Source: Pseudomonadota bacterium (GTDB lineage Bacteria > Desulfobacterota > Binatia > Binatales > Binataceae). Taken from it: a stretch of DNA of 64,000 bases. Position 1 is the stretch's first letter. Each line of letters starts with the position of its first letter. The position numbers and the translations under genes are program-made. This document shows, piece by piece, positions 43,599 to 52,021 of this stretch. Below the pieces are notes generated by a model that was not told the origin of the DNA, made no database searches, and worked only from the letters and a program-made list of their open reading frames with translations. The stretch is taken from the NCBI GenBank assembly GCA_021324455.1, contig JAJPJA010000074.1, positions 1 to 64,000 of the forward strand, written 5' to 3'.

Positions 43599-43966
43599 AT
43601 CCGGCTGCGCGCTGGCCCGCGTCTGGATATACGGCGGGAGCGGGCAGCGCGAACAACGGCCACTCCCGCTTCCCTCGGCCTCCGACGGCGCCAGGACGAG
43701 GATAAGCGTGTAAACCAGCGCCACGGTGAGCACGCGAACTCGATGCATTGGTCCAGCTCCATCCCCGACAACCGGCTTGGACCAGCCTGATGTTGAAAAT
43801 CCAGACTTGCCCTGAACCGCCGCCATTCCGGCGCACGAAGAACTACGGCATCTGGATATCACTTATGATATGCAGCAGATGGTAGATATTGTCAATAACA
43901 TATCTACTATACTTTAAGTTTGTTATTGTATACTGCGCGCAAATCACCCCCTGTGCCGCTACGGCG
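43599..43966. other. Convergent intergenic region, partly AT-rich
   Basis: No firm gene lies here. A minus-strand ORF (within 43494-43862) could encode a signal-peptide-like start (MHRVRVLTVALVYTLILVLAP) after a GGAG. It runs antisense into the VOC gene and has no family, so I leave it uncalled. The last 90 bases are strongly AT-rich and contain an inverted repeat. Confidence 0.45.
43882..43907. promoter_or_regulatory. 8-bp inverted repeat in AT-rich island
   Basis: GTAGATAT (43882-43889) and ATATCTAC (43900-43907) are perfect inverted copies with a 10-base spacer. They lie between the VOC gene and the 3' end of the response-regulator operon. The layout suits an operator or weak bidirectional stem-loop; no adjacent T-tract is present. 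Confidence 0.4.
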
Positions 43967-44626
43967 TCAATCCAGTTTCATCAGCTTGTGCTTGATCGCA
44001 TATCGGACGATCGCCGCCGTCGACGGCAAGCGGAGCTTGGATGCGAGGTTGGTCCGATGAACCTGGACGGTTTTGGGACTGATTCCGAGTTTGCCCGCGA
44101 TGACCTTGATCGGATTGCCCTGCGCAATCAGCCGCAGGATTTCGCGCTCGCGCCGGGTCAGACCGGTCGAATTCCCGCCCCGCCGGCCGCTGCGGCGCAG
44201 CTTTTCCAGCACGATCGGCGCGACGGCGGGGCTGATGTAGCGCTTGCCCGCCGCCACCGCCCGGATCGCTCCCACCAGTTCGGAGCCGCCTTCGGATTTG
44301 ATCACGTAGCCAGCGGCGCGAGCTTCGCTCAAGGCATCCAAAACGTACTCTTCGTCATCATACTGGCTCAGTATCAGGACCTTGGAGGCGGGGACTTCCT
44401 TACGCAGCCGATAGGCCGCGTCGATTCCGCCGAGCCCGGGCATCCCGATGTCCAGCACGATAACGTCGGGTCTGATGCGGGCGGCCAGCTCGATCCCGTG
44501 CAGAGCTTCGTCCGCCTCGCCGGCCAGTTCCATCCCGCCCTCTTTCTCGAGCAGGATCCTGAGGGCGTCGCGCATCATCCGATGGTCGTCGATGACCATG
44601 ACGCGGATGGATCTGCCGCTGTTCAT
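43967..44626 (-). CDS. NarL/FixJ-family response regulator
   Basis: The product is about 219 residues. The receiver domain has VIDDH for the acidic pocket, VLDIGMPG with the phosphorylatable Asp near residue 58 and a Lys in AAGYVIKSEGG. The LuxR-type HTH (LTRREREILRLIAQGNPIKVIAGKLGISPKTVQVHRTNL) spans about 150-205. It should be phosphorylated by the upstream kinase and bind DNA. Its ATG overlaps the kinase stop as ATGA, so the two are translationally coupled. The ORF start at 44653 in the track lies inside the kinase gene. Confidence 0.95.
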   Translation of the reverse strand: MNSGRSIRVMVIDDHRMMRDALRILLEKEGGMELAGEADEALHGIELAARIRPDVIVLDIGMPGLGGIDAAYRLRKEVPASKVLILSQYDDEEYVLDALSEARAAGYVIKSEGGSELVGAIRAVAAGKRYISPAVAPIVLEKLRRSGRRGGNSTGLTRREREILRLIAQGNPIKVIAGKLGISPKTVQVHRTNLASKLRLPSTAAIVRYAIKHKLMKLD

Positions 44627-46209
44627 AAATCCGCCACCGGAATTCGGGCACACAGGCGCGTGCCGCCGCTATCGCTGTCGATATCGCAGCGCCCGCCCAG
44701 CATAGCGACGCGCTCGCTGAGGCCGCGCAGTCCGGAGCCGGAGGCAATAGCTCGCTTCGCGCCGCGTCCATTATCGATTACCGCGACCATCGCAACCCCG
44801 CCGCGGCATTCAATTTCGATCCGCACCCGGTCCGCACCGGCATGACGAATTACGTTGGAAACGCCCTCACCGATCACCCGTCTGACGACCTCGCGAATTG
44901 TTCCTGGCAGCCGTTTCAAATCGCGGATGCTTACCGCCGCGTCGATTCCCGCCTGGCGCAGCCGCCGGGTCTCGGCTTCGAGCGCGGCACGCAAACCGCC
45001 GCTGGGCTGCGAAGGACGCAGCGCGTCCAGCCGCTTTCTGAGTTCGGTTTCAAGTTGACGGAAGAACCTGCGCGCCGCGGCGCGGTTGCCATTGATGGCG
45101 ATTTGGGCCGCCGCCAGCAGCTGGGCCCAGTCGTCGTGCAGGTCGCGGCGTAAATTGGCCCGCTCGGCGTCGGCGGTGGCGAACAGACCGCGCACCAAAC
45201 TGCGCACCAGCACCCGCTGCCGCTCCAGCTCGCGGGTCAGAAAAGCGCATCTGAGATACGGCTCAAGCAGCGCTGCCTGTTTGATGAACCCGGCGCGCAC
45301 GTCCGCCCTCAAGGGCTCGCGCGCCAGCAGCATGATCGCGGCGCTCCCCAGCGGTACGCAGATGGATGCGCGGTAGCCCAGCCGGCGCCATTGCCGCTCA
45401 TTGACGGACAGCGCCCTGGCCCGGTCAAGATTGCGCTGAATTATCGCACGCCGCCTCAGCGCGCGTTCGAACTCCGGCCCCGGCGTCAAAGCCTCGCGCG
45501 GCACGCCCGAGGCCTTCGTAATGCACAATCCCTCCCCGCCGGACGCCGCAACAATCCAGCCCTTACAGTTGGCAAGCCGGCTCAGGTGCGACGCCAGTCC
45601 TGCCAGATCTTCACGCCTGGCTTTGGCGATCAGTCCGCGGCTGGACGACGCCTGGAGCGCATGTTGACGCGCCGGCGCGGTCGCCTCAATCCGCGCCGCA
45701 ACCAGGTTGTCCCGCAGCTGACCCGCGTGGACGCGCCAGAAGGCGGCCTGACTGGAGTGATGAGCGTCATCGATCAGGGCCGCGGCGCAGCGCAGCGTCA
45801 GCGCTGCCAGCGCCGCGGTCTCCGCCGCCGCATCGATCAGCGCCATCCCGACCGTGCTCTGCGCCTGGGCCCGGCGATAGAGCGCGATGCGCGCCGAATC
45901 CGCGATCTCGACCCCGATCGATCGCAGCACGACGAGATCCGACGACGTTACCCGCTCAGCCCGATCAAGGTCGCCGTCCGCGGCCGCGCCGTTGCTCCAA
46001 TGCGATATCAAGCCGGGGATCAGCGCGCCGCTGAAGCAGCGCGGCGAAACGCCGCTCGCGGCCCACACGGAGCCCTCGCCCGGCGGCGCGCGCCACGCGA
46101 TCAGGCATCCGCGCGCGCCGCAGGCCGTGCGCGCCATCTGCGCTATATCGGCGAGCTCCGCGGCGGGACCGGTGTGCGGGCTGTGGGGCGCCTCGATGCT
46201 GTTCGCCAC
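44623..46209 (-). CDS. NarX/NreB-type histidine kinase
   Basis: The 528-residue kinase has two N-terminal GAF-like sensor regions (about 10-150 and 190-320). A HisKA_3 dimerisation segment ADAERANLRRDLHDDWAQLL follows, with the phospho-His near residue 356. The ATPase domain (about 420-528) has EGVSNVIRHAGADRVRI and DNGRGAKRAI. No membrane span is obvious, so it is probably cytosolic and senses a ligand or redox state. GTG 46209 follows AAGGGGG. It lies 30 bases after the UPF0182 gene and overlaps the regulator, so all belong to one operon. Confidence 0.92.
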   Translation of the reverse strand: MANSIEAPHSPHTGPAAELADIAQMARTACGARGCLIAWRAPPGEGSVWAASGVSPRCFSGALIPGLISHWSNGAAADGDLDRAERVTSSDLVVLRSIGVEIADSARIALYRRAQAQSTVGMALIDAAAETAALAALTLRCAAALIDDAHHSSQAAFWRVHAGQLRDNLVAARIEATAPARQHALQASSSRGLIAKARREDLAGLASHLSRLANCKGWIVAASGGEGLCITKASGVPREALTPGPEFERALRRRAIIQRNLDRARALSVNERQWRRLGYRASICVPLGSAAIMLLAREPLRADVRAGFIKQAALLEPYLRCAFLTRELERQRVLVRSLVRGLFATADAERANLRRDLHDDWAQLLAAAQIAINGNRAAARRFFRQLETELRKRLDALRPSQPSGGLRAALEAETRRLRQAGIDAAVSIRDLKRLPGTIREVVRRVIGEGVSNVIRHAGADRVRIEIECRGGVAMVAVIDNGRGAKRAIASGSGLRGLSERVAMLGGRCDIDSDSGGTRLCARIPVADL

Positions 46210-46239
46210 TGAATCCCCCTTTTGCGAACCGGCATCAGA

Positions 46240-48981
46240 CTACTGATGACCGTTGGGACTCTGCAACGCCTCTCCGAGCTGCTGCATCTCGCTTCCGAAT
46301 CCCGACCAGTCGCCGGCGCGCAGCGCCTTGAGCGCGCGATCGTAATGGTCGGCGGCGGTGCGCATCCCGCCCGCCGGTAGCGGCGCCGCGGCGGGCGGAG
46401 GTTTGGCCGACGGCATGCTGGCCGCGACCACCGCCGGCGCCGCCATCTGATTTGATTTGAACAGCGCCTGCACCGTCAAATCGATATTGTCCGCCATCAC
46501 CACCCGGTCGCTGTAGGCGGCGATTACCCGCTGCAGTTCCGGCAACTGGCCGTTCTCCGCCCGCAGGTAAAGCGGCTCCACGTAGAGCAGCGAGTTCTTG
46601 ATCGGAATCACCAGCAGGTTGCCGATGATGACCCGGGAACCCATCTGGTTCCACAGCGATATCTGGCGCGAGATTTCGGGGTTCTGGTTGATGCGCGCCT
46701 GGATCTGATACGGCCCGTAAATCAGCTTTTCCTTGGAGAACGCGTACTCGATGAGGCGCCCGTACTGATTGCCGTCGCAGCGCGCGGCCAGCCACGAAAT
46801 CATGTTGTCGCGCCCCCGCGGCACCATCGGCAGCATCAGGATGTATTCCTCGTGCGGCTCATTGGGCAGCCGCATGATGACATAGTAGGGCTGCATCGTG
46901 CCGGTCTCGCCGCCGTAATTCTCGCGCGGAAAGCCCCATACGTCCTCGCGGTTGTAGAACACCTGCGGGTCGGTCATGTGGTAAGTGGCGTAGATGTCGG
47001 CCTGCACCAGAAACATGTCCTCCGGATAGCGGATGTGCTGGCGCAATTCCGCCGGCATCGCCGACAGCGGCTGGAACAGCGCCGGGAAGATGCGCTGCCA
47101 GGTCTGGATGATCGGATCCGCGGGATCGGCCACGTACAGCGTGGTGCGCCCGCTGTAGGCGTCGACCACCGCCTTGACCGAATTGCGGATGTAGTTGATC
47201 TGGTCGGCGTTGCGCTGCGAATAGGGAAACCGATCGCTGGTGGTGTAGCAGTCGATGATCCAGGAAAGCCTGCCGTCATGCAGCACGATGTAGGGGTCGT
47301 GGTCCATGATCAGAAACGGCGCCAGCCGCGCGATGCGGTCGCGGATGTTGCGCCGTATCAGGATCCGGCTGTCGGGCTGGATCGTGTCGCTTACCAAAAG
47401 ATTGAGGTCGCGGTAGTAATAGCTGAACAGCAGCCGGTGGATGATGCCGCTGATCCTGACGCCGTCATCGCCGTGGTAATAGCCGAATACGTTGTCCGAA
47501 CCGCGCGGATAATCGAATTCCGGCGTGTTGGTTTTAACCACCGCGTAATTATCCGGCTCCTCGCCGAAATAGATGCCCGGCTGGCGCACGCTCAGACCCA
47601 CCTTGGACACCGGCGGAATGTCGCTCAGGATAAACACCGGCAGCCCCTCGGAGTCCTTCGCATTGACCGGGCTCATTACGATTCCGCTGCCGTGTGTGAA
47701 CTTCAGATGCTGATTGACCCAGGTGTGGGCGTTTTCCGGCAGCAGGTCGGGATTGAGTTCGCGCGCCGACAGCATCACCTCCGTGTAGTTGCCCTGGATC
47801 CAGTAGCGATCGACCTCGACGTCGCGGAAATCGTAGTACAGGCGAATCTCCTGCAACTGCCGGTAGGTTGCGATAAGGGGACGCGGGTCCCACAAACGGA
47901 TGTTCTTGACCGTGGGCGCGTCCTGCTCCATCGAGGTCATCGTCAGGTCGCTGCGCGTGTTGAACGGAACCACGTCGACGGCGTCAAGCTTATAAGCGTC
48001 GCGCGTGAGCCTGATGTTGTTGGTCAGGTAGGGCCGTTCGATGCGCAGTTCGTCGGGCTTGACCCACAGGCTTTCGATAACCGGCTGGAGCAGGTTCAGG
48101 ATCAGGGCGGGGACGAATACGATCACCGCCGCAAAAACCATGCGCCACACTCCGCGCGGCCCCAGGTTGCTGAAGCAGATGATCGCCGCCGCAATCGACA
48201 GCCCGACCAGCAGCCACAGTCCCGGCCGCCACAGCACGTCGTCAACGTAACGGAAGCCGAACACCACGCCGTCGGTATGGAACAGAAGGTCAAAACGGCT
48301 CAGCCAGTAACTGTAGGCGCGTTGGACGAAGAACAGTCCGAGCAGGACGGAAAACTGGCCCGCGGCGGCGGAGGAGAAACGCGGCGGCGCCTCGCGGAAA
48401 TCCAGCGCACCGCGCGCCCAGTAAACCCCGGCACTGAGCGCCGCTGCCAGAAAAATCAGCAGCAGCGCCAGATCCCGGATTTCGGTCAGCAGCGGCAGGG
48501 TGAAGACGTAAAAGCCGGCGTCGCGGCCGAAGGCCGGTTCGGCGACGCCGAACCGGCTCGCGTAAATCGCCTTCAGATAGATGTCCCAGTTGGACGACTC
48601 GCCCACGGCGGCGAAAATCGCCAGCAGCACCGCCGCCGCGCCGATCAGCAATCGCCACGGCACGCGCTCGCCCAGCGAACGGATCACGTCGGGCAGACTC
48701 AGTTGGCGCAGATCTTCGGGAAAACGCACCACGCGCAGCCGCTCGCGGTCGGGCGAGAATCGCAGCGCAATCACGCCGCTCAGGTAGAAGGCCAGCGCCG
48801 CGATTATGAACACCACGCCGAACACCGCGATTCGCGCGAAAAACGCCGTCAGGAAGACCGGCTTGAAGCCCAGCGCCGAAAACCACAGCAGGTCGATCAG
48901 AAATTCATCCGCCACGCCCAAAAGGATCAGGACGACGATGACCGCCGCGGCCAGAGCGAACAGAAGTACCCTCGGTCGCAT
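46240..48981 (-). CDS. UPF0182 family large membrane protein
   Basis: The product is about 913 residues, the usual UPF0182 length. The first 300 residues carry about seven hydrophobic segments (VLLFALAAAVIVVLILLG at the start). A large soluble domain follows with family-like blocks such as RPYLTNNIRLTRDAYKLD, GSGIVMSPVN and VPRGRDNMISWLAARCDG. A Pro/Ala linker and a short helical tail end the protein. The biochemical role of UPF0182 is unknown. ATG 48981 starts the first membrane helix; the tracked 48981+66 start is rich in Arg. Upstream is a DUF1232-like gene and downstream a two-component system. Confidence 0.92.
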   Translation of the reverse strand: MRPRVLLFALAAAVIVVLILLGVADEFLIDLLWFSALGFKPVFLTAFFARIAVFGVVFIIAALAFYLSGVIALRFSPDRERLRVVRFPEDLRQLSLPDVIRSLGERVPWRLLIGAAAVLLAIFAAVGESSNWDIYLKAIYASRFGVAEPAFGRDAGFYVFTLPLLTEIRDLALLLIFLAAALSAGVYWARGALDFREAPPRFSSAAAGQFSVLLGLFFVQRAYSYWLSRFDLLFHTDGVVFGFRYVDDVLWRPGLWLLVGLSIAAAIICFSNLGPRGVWRMVFAAVIVFVPALILNLLQPVIESLWVKPDELRIERPYLTNNIRLTRDAYKLDAVDVVPFNTRSDLTMTSMEQDAPTVKNIRLWDPRPLIATYRQLQEIRLYYDFRDVEVDRYWIQGNYTEVMLSARELNPDLLPENAHTWVNQHLKFTHGSGIVMSPVNAKDSEGLPVFILSDIPPVSKVGLSVRQPGIYFGEEPDNYAVVKTNTPEFDYPRGSDNVFGYYHGDDGVRISGIIHRLLFSYYYRDLNLLVSDTIQPDSRILIRRNIRDRIARLAPFLIMDHDPYIVLHDGRLSWIIDCYTTSDRFPYSQRNADQINYIRNSVKAVVDAYSGRTTLYVADPADPIIQTWQRIFPALFQPLSAMPAELRQHIRYPEDMFLVQADIYATYHMTDPQVFYNREDVWGFPRENYGGETGTMQPYYVIMRLPNEPHEEYILMLPMVPRGRDNMISWLAARCDGNQYGRLIEYAFSKEKLIYGPYQIQARINQNPEISRQISLWNQMGSRVIIGNLLVIPIKNSLLYVEPLYLRAENGQLPELQRVIAAYSDRVVMADNIDLTVQALFKSNQMAAPAVVAASMPSAKPPPAAAPLPAGGMRTAADHYDRALKALRAGDWSGFGSEMQQLGEALQSPNGHQ

Positions 48982-48992
48982 CGCCGCTTGTC

Positions 48993-49310
48993 TCAGCCGC
49001 GATGCGCGATGCGGTCGACGTGCTCGCGCACTACGTCGGGCGGGCATAACCAGATGAACACTTTCAGAGTTATGAAGACGATCAACACAACATCCAGCTC
49101 ACCGAGCACCGGGATTATCTCCAATTCCAGGTTAGGAGGTGAAATGGCCAGCATCGCACCCAGGACCGGAACCAGCTTAACCAGCCCCGGGACCCTCGGA
49201 TCGGTAAACAAGCGGTAGAACAGGCGGATGAACTGCGGCAGATACGCCAGCATCCGTGTCAGCCGGATCGGATTGAGCAAGTGCGGCCTTAATACGTCGC
49301 GCAGGGTCAT
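48993..49310 (-). CDS. DUF1232 (YkvA-like) small membrane protein
   Basis: The product is 105 residues with the DUF1232 pattern. YLPQFIRLFYRLFTDPRVP is followed by the helical pair LVKLVPVLGAMLAISPPNLELEIIPVLGELDVVLIVFITLKVFIWL. DUF1232 proteins are small membrane-associated proteins of unknown function. Its stop lies 11 bases before the UPF0182 start, so this is the first gene of the four-gene operon. The start ATG 49310 directly opens the domain. Confidence 0.82.
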   Translation of the reverse strand: MTLRDVLRPHLLNPIRLTRMLAYLPQFIRLFYRLFTDPRVPGLVKLVPVLGAMLAISPPNLELEIIPVLGELDVVLIVFITLKVFIWLCPPDVVREHVDRIAHRG

Positions 49311-49416
49311 TGGACTATGGGACTAAGCTATCACTTTCCGGACCAAATGTTAGCAGTGCGAGGATTGCGACAAAGCCGGCGGCGGCCTGCTAAAATGGAG
49401 CTGAGGAAGACCACGG

Positions 49417-51138
49417 ATGAAGAGAAGGATGATCCTGGGCGATTTCGTCGTCGCCTACCTGCGCAAAATCGGCGTCTCCCACGTTTTCGGCATCCCCGGC
49501 GATCTGGCGCTCAAGCTGTTTTTCGCCATGGGCCGCAAGCACGGACTCAAGATGCATACGCTGTCGCACGAGCCCGGCGTCGGTTTCGCCGCCGACGGCT
49601 ACGCGCGCGCCACCGGTAAAATCGGCGTGGTCTGCGTGACCTACGGCGCCGGCGGCCATAACATGGTCAACCCGGTGGCCGGATCGTTCTCGGAGCGGGT
49701 CCCGGTGCTGGTCTTCTCCGGCGGCCCGGGCGAGGGCGAGCGCAAACTCGGCACCCTGATCCATCATCAGGCACGCGACATCGAATCGCAGCTGCGCATC
49801 TATCGCGAAGTGACCTGCGCCGCCACCGTCCTGATCGACCCGCGCACCGCCGCCGAGCAACTGCATGAAGTGGTCAAGACCATGTGGGCCGAGCAGCGCC
49901 CCGGCTATATCGAAATCCATCGCGACATGGTGGGCCAGGAGATCGAGGTGCCGCCCGATCTGATCGCGTGGGACGGCCAGCTGGAGTTCCGCCCCTCCGA
50001 TCCGCGCAAGGTCGAAGAGGCGGCGCGCGAGACGGTCCAGATGTTCAACGCCAGCCGCAGGCCCCTGCTGATCGCGGGTATCGAGATTCATCGCTACAAA
50101 CTGTCGCGCGAACTGATCACGCTGGCCGAACGCATGGGCGTGCCGGTGCTGAGTACGGTGTTGGGCAAAGGCGCCTTTCCGATGGACCATCCGCAATACA
50201 TGGGCGTGCAGGTCGCGGATATCAGCGCCCCGCCGATTGTTCAGCGCATGAACGGGGCCGATTTGACGATTAACCTGGGATGCCTCAAGACCGACATGAA
50301 TTTCGGCAACCAGGAGCCCAACATCATCCGCGAGCGCAGCATCTGGGCCGTGGACTGCCACGTCGACGTGCGCTTCCACACTTATACCGATACCTCGATC
50401 CGCGATTTCGTCAACGCGCTGCTGCGGCATGAGTTCAAAACCCGCCGCGAAGAGATCCATTACGCCGACAATCTGAACCATGCCGAACCGGCGCCGCCCG
50501 CCGCCCCGCTGCGGGTGCGCGACATGCTGCGCGAAGTGAACGCGTTCCTGGCAGCGCATCCGAATTACGGCGTAGTGGCCGAGTCGGGCGACATGCTGTT
50601 CGCCGGGCTGGACATTCGCGTGCCCGGCGGCGGCCTGTATCTGGCGCAGGGGTTTTACGCCTCGATGGGCTTCGCGGTGCCCGCGGCGATGGGCTTGCAG
50701 GTGGGGTCCGACGTGCGTCCGCTGGTGCTGTGCGGCGACGGCGCCTTTCAGATGACCGGGCCGGAGATATCGCATGCGCCGATGCTGGGGGCCAATCCGA
50801 TCGTAATCGTGGTCAATAACAGCGGATGGCAAATCTTCCGTCCGGTGGCGGAGCGGCCGGAATTGTTGCAAATCCCGCCGTGGCCCTATGCCCGGCTGGC
50901 CGAGGATTGGGGCGGCGCCGGCTTCGCGGCGCACAACCTGAGCGAGCTGCGCGCCGCGTTGGAAGCCGCGCATGCGACCAGAACCTTCGCGATAATCGAA
51001 GCCGCGGTCGCGGTTGACGACCTCTCGCCGGTGACCATCAAGTACATCCAGGCGGCCGCGCGCCGCTCCCAGGCCGCGACCCCGCCCAACCATCGGCATC
51101 GCCCGCCGCCGTCCGCGCCGCTTGAGGAGAAAACCTGA
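49417..51138 (+). CDS. Thiamine diphosphate-dependent decarboxylase-like enzyme
   Basis: The 573-residue protein has the Pyr, central and PP domains of the pyruvate decarboxylase/acetolactate synthase family. SHEPGVGFAADGYARATG near residue 48 carries the cofactor-activating Glu. LCGDGAFQMTGPEISHAPMLGANPIVIVVNNSGW near 437 is the GDG-Mg-ThDP motif. It resembles indolepyruvate/phenylpyruvate decarboxylases more than acetolactate synthase, but the substrate is not fixed by sequence. The last 40 residues are Pro/His rich and atypical. GAGGAAG precedes ATG 49417. It stands alone, without a small regulatory subunit. Confidence 0.88.
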   Translation: MKRRMILGDFVVAYLRKIGVSHVFGIPGDLALKLFFAMGRKHGLKMHTLSHEPGVGFAADGYARATGKIGVVCVTYGAGGHNMVNPVAGSFSERVPVLVFSGGPGEGERKLGTLIHHQARDIESQLRIYREVTCAATVLIDPRTAAEQLHEVVKTMWAEQRPGYIEIHRDMVGQEIEVPPDLIAWDGQLEFRPSDPRKVEEAARETVQMFNASRRPLLIAGIEIHRYKLSRELITLAERMGVPVLSTVLGKGAFPMDHPQYMGVQVADISAPPIVQRMNGADLTINLGCLKTDMNFGNQEPNIIRERSIWAVDCHVDVRFHTYTDTSIRDFVNALLRHEFKTRREEIHYADNLNHAEPAPPAAPLRVRDMLREVNAFLAAHPNYGVVAESGDMLFAGLDIRVPGGGLYLAQGFYASMGFAVPAAMGLQVGSDVRPLVLCGDGAFQMTGPEISHAPMLGANPIVIVVNNSGWQIFRPVAERPELLQIPPWPYARLAEDWGGAGFAAHNLSELRAALEAAHATRTFAIIEAAVAVDDLSPVTIKYIQAAARRSQAATPPNHRHRPPPSAPLEEKT

Positions 51139-51293
51139 ATCGGCGCAGCCTGGCCTCCCCTGCTTCCTTTGAGGCCCACATTGAGCGCCGCGCGCCGCAT
51201 CCGCACCACCGGGGGCGGCGTCGGGAACTGCGCCGATAATTGTTCTTGACCCGAAGTCTGTTCGGAGAAACACTGGTTGGCGGCCACTTGACC

Positions 51294-51884
51294 ATGGATG
51301 ACAACTCCCTCTGCACCCGCTTCATTCTGGTGCGCCACGGCGAGAGCGTCGGCAATCGCGACCGGAAATTCACCACCAGCCATCTGAGTCCGCTGACCGC
51401 AACCGGACGCGAGCAGGCGCGCGCGGCGGCCCGCTGGATCGCCCAACGCTTCAAACCCGACCTCGTGGTGGTCAGCCCCTACCTGCGCACCCGCCAGACC
51501 GGCGCCATTATCGCCGACCAACTCGGGCTGGCAATCGAGGTCGAAGAAGACCTGCGCGAACGGCACATGGGTATTCTCGCCGGGCAGCCTTATCCGAATA
51601 TCGTCAGCGACCCAACCTTCGACCGCGAACGTTTCTGGCTGTGGCGTCCGGCCGGCGGCGAGAATTTCGAAGAGGTGCGGATGCGCGCCGGGCGCGTGCT
51701 GGATCGCCTCGCGCAAAGCCACCGCGGACGCGAACTGGTGGTGGTCAGCCACGGCGGCGTGATGACGGCGTTGTGGGCGCATGCCAGCGGCAGTTGGGGC
51801 AAGGCGCGAGTGCCGCGCAACTGCGGCATAATCGTGGCGGAGCATGCCGGCGGCCGCTACCGCGCCCCCCTCGCCCACGAGTAG
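51294..51884 (+). CDS. Histidine phosphatase (phosphoglycerate mutase-like) family protein
   Basis: The product is about 196 residues. FILVRHGESVGNRD near residue 12 carries the catalytic phospho-His. SPYLRTRQTGAIIA lies near 65, RERHMGILAGQPY near 92 and VVVSHGGVMTALW near 155 with the second His. The family dephosphorylates small sugar phosphates, nucleotides or proteins, so the substrate is open. ATG 51294 is used because it starts near the motif; the tracked TTG at 51240 adds 18 residues and has no ribosome-binding site. It lies about 155 bases after the ThDP enzyme on the same strand. Confidence 0.88.
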   Translation: MDDNSLCTRFILVRHGESVGNRDRKFTTSHLSPLTATGREQARAAARWIAQRFKPDLVVVSPYLRTRQTGAIIADQLGLAIEVEEDLRERHMGILAGQPYPNIVSDPTFDRERFWLWRPAGGENFEEVRMRAGRVLDRLAQSHRGRELVVVSHGGVMTALWAHASGSWGKARVPRNCGIIVAEHAGGRYRAPLAHE

Positions 51885-52021
51885 GACAGGCGTTCCCGCC
51901 GGTCCTCCACGCGCGCGCGTCTTTTTGCTCGCGCCTCATTATTGCCCGCCCCGTCTCGGCCACGCTTCCTCTGCCGGCCGGGTTTTTCGCGGCGCGCCGT
52001 TTGTGCCATGATAAGTGCGAG

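Noticed and set aside
43494-43862. 122-residue minus-strand ORF with a hydrophobic run
   Set aside because: It runs antisense into the VOC gene and has no recognised family, despite a plausible GGAG before an internal ATG.
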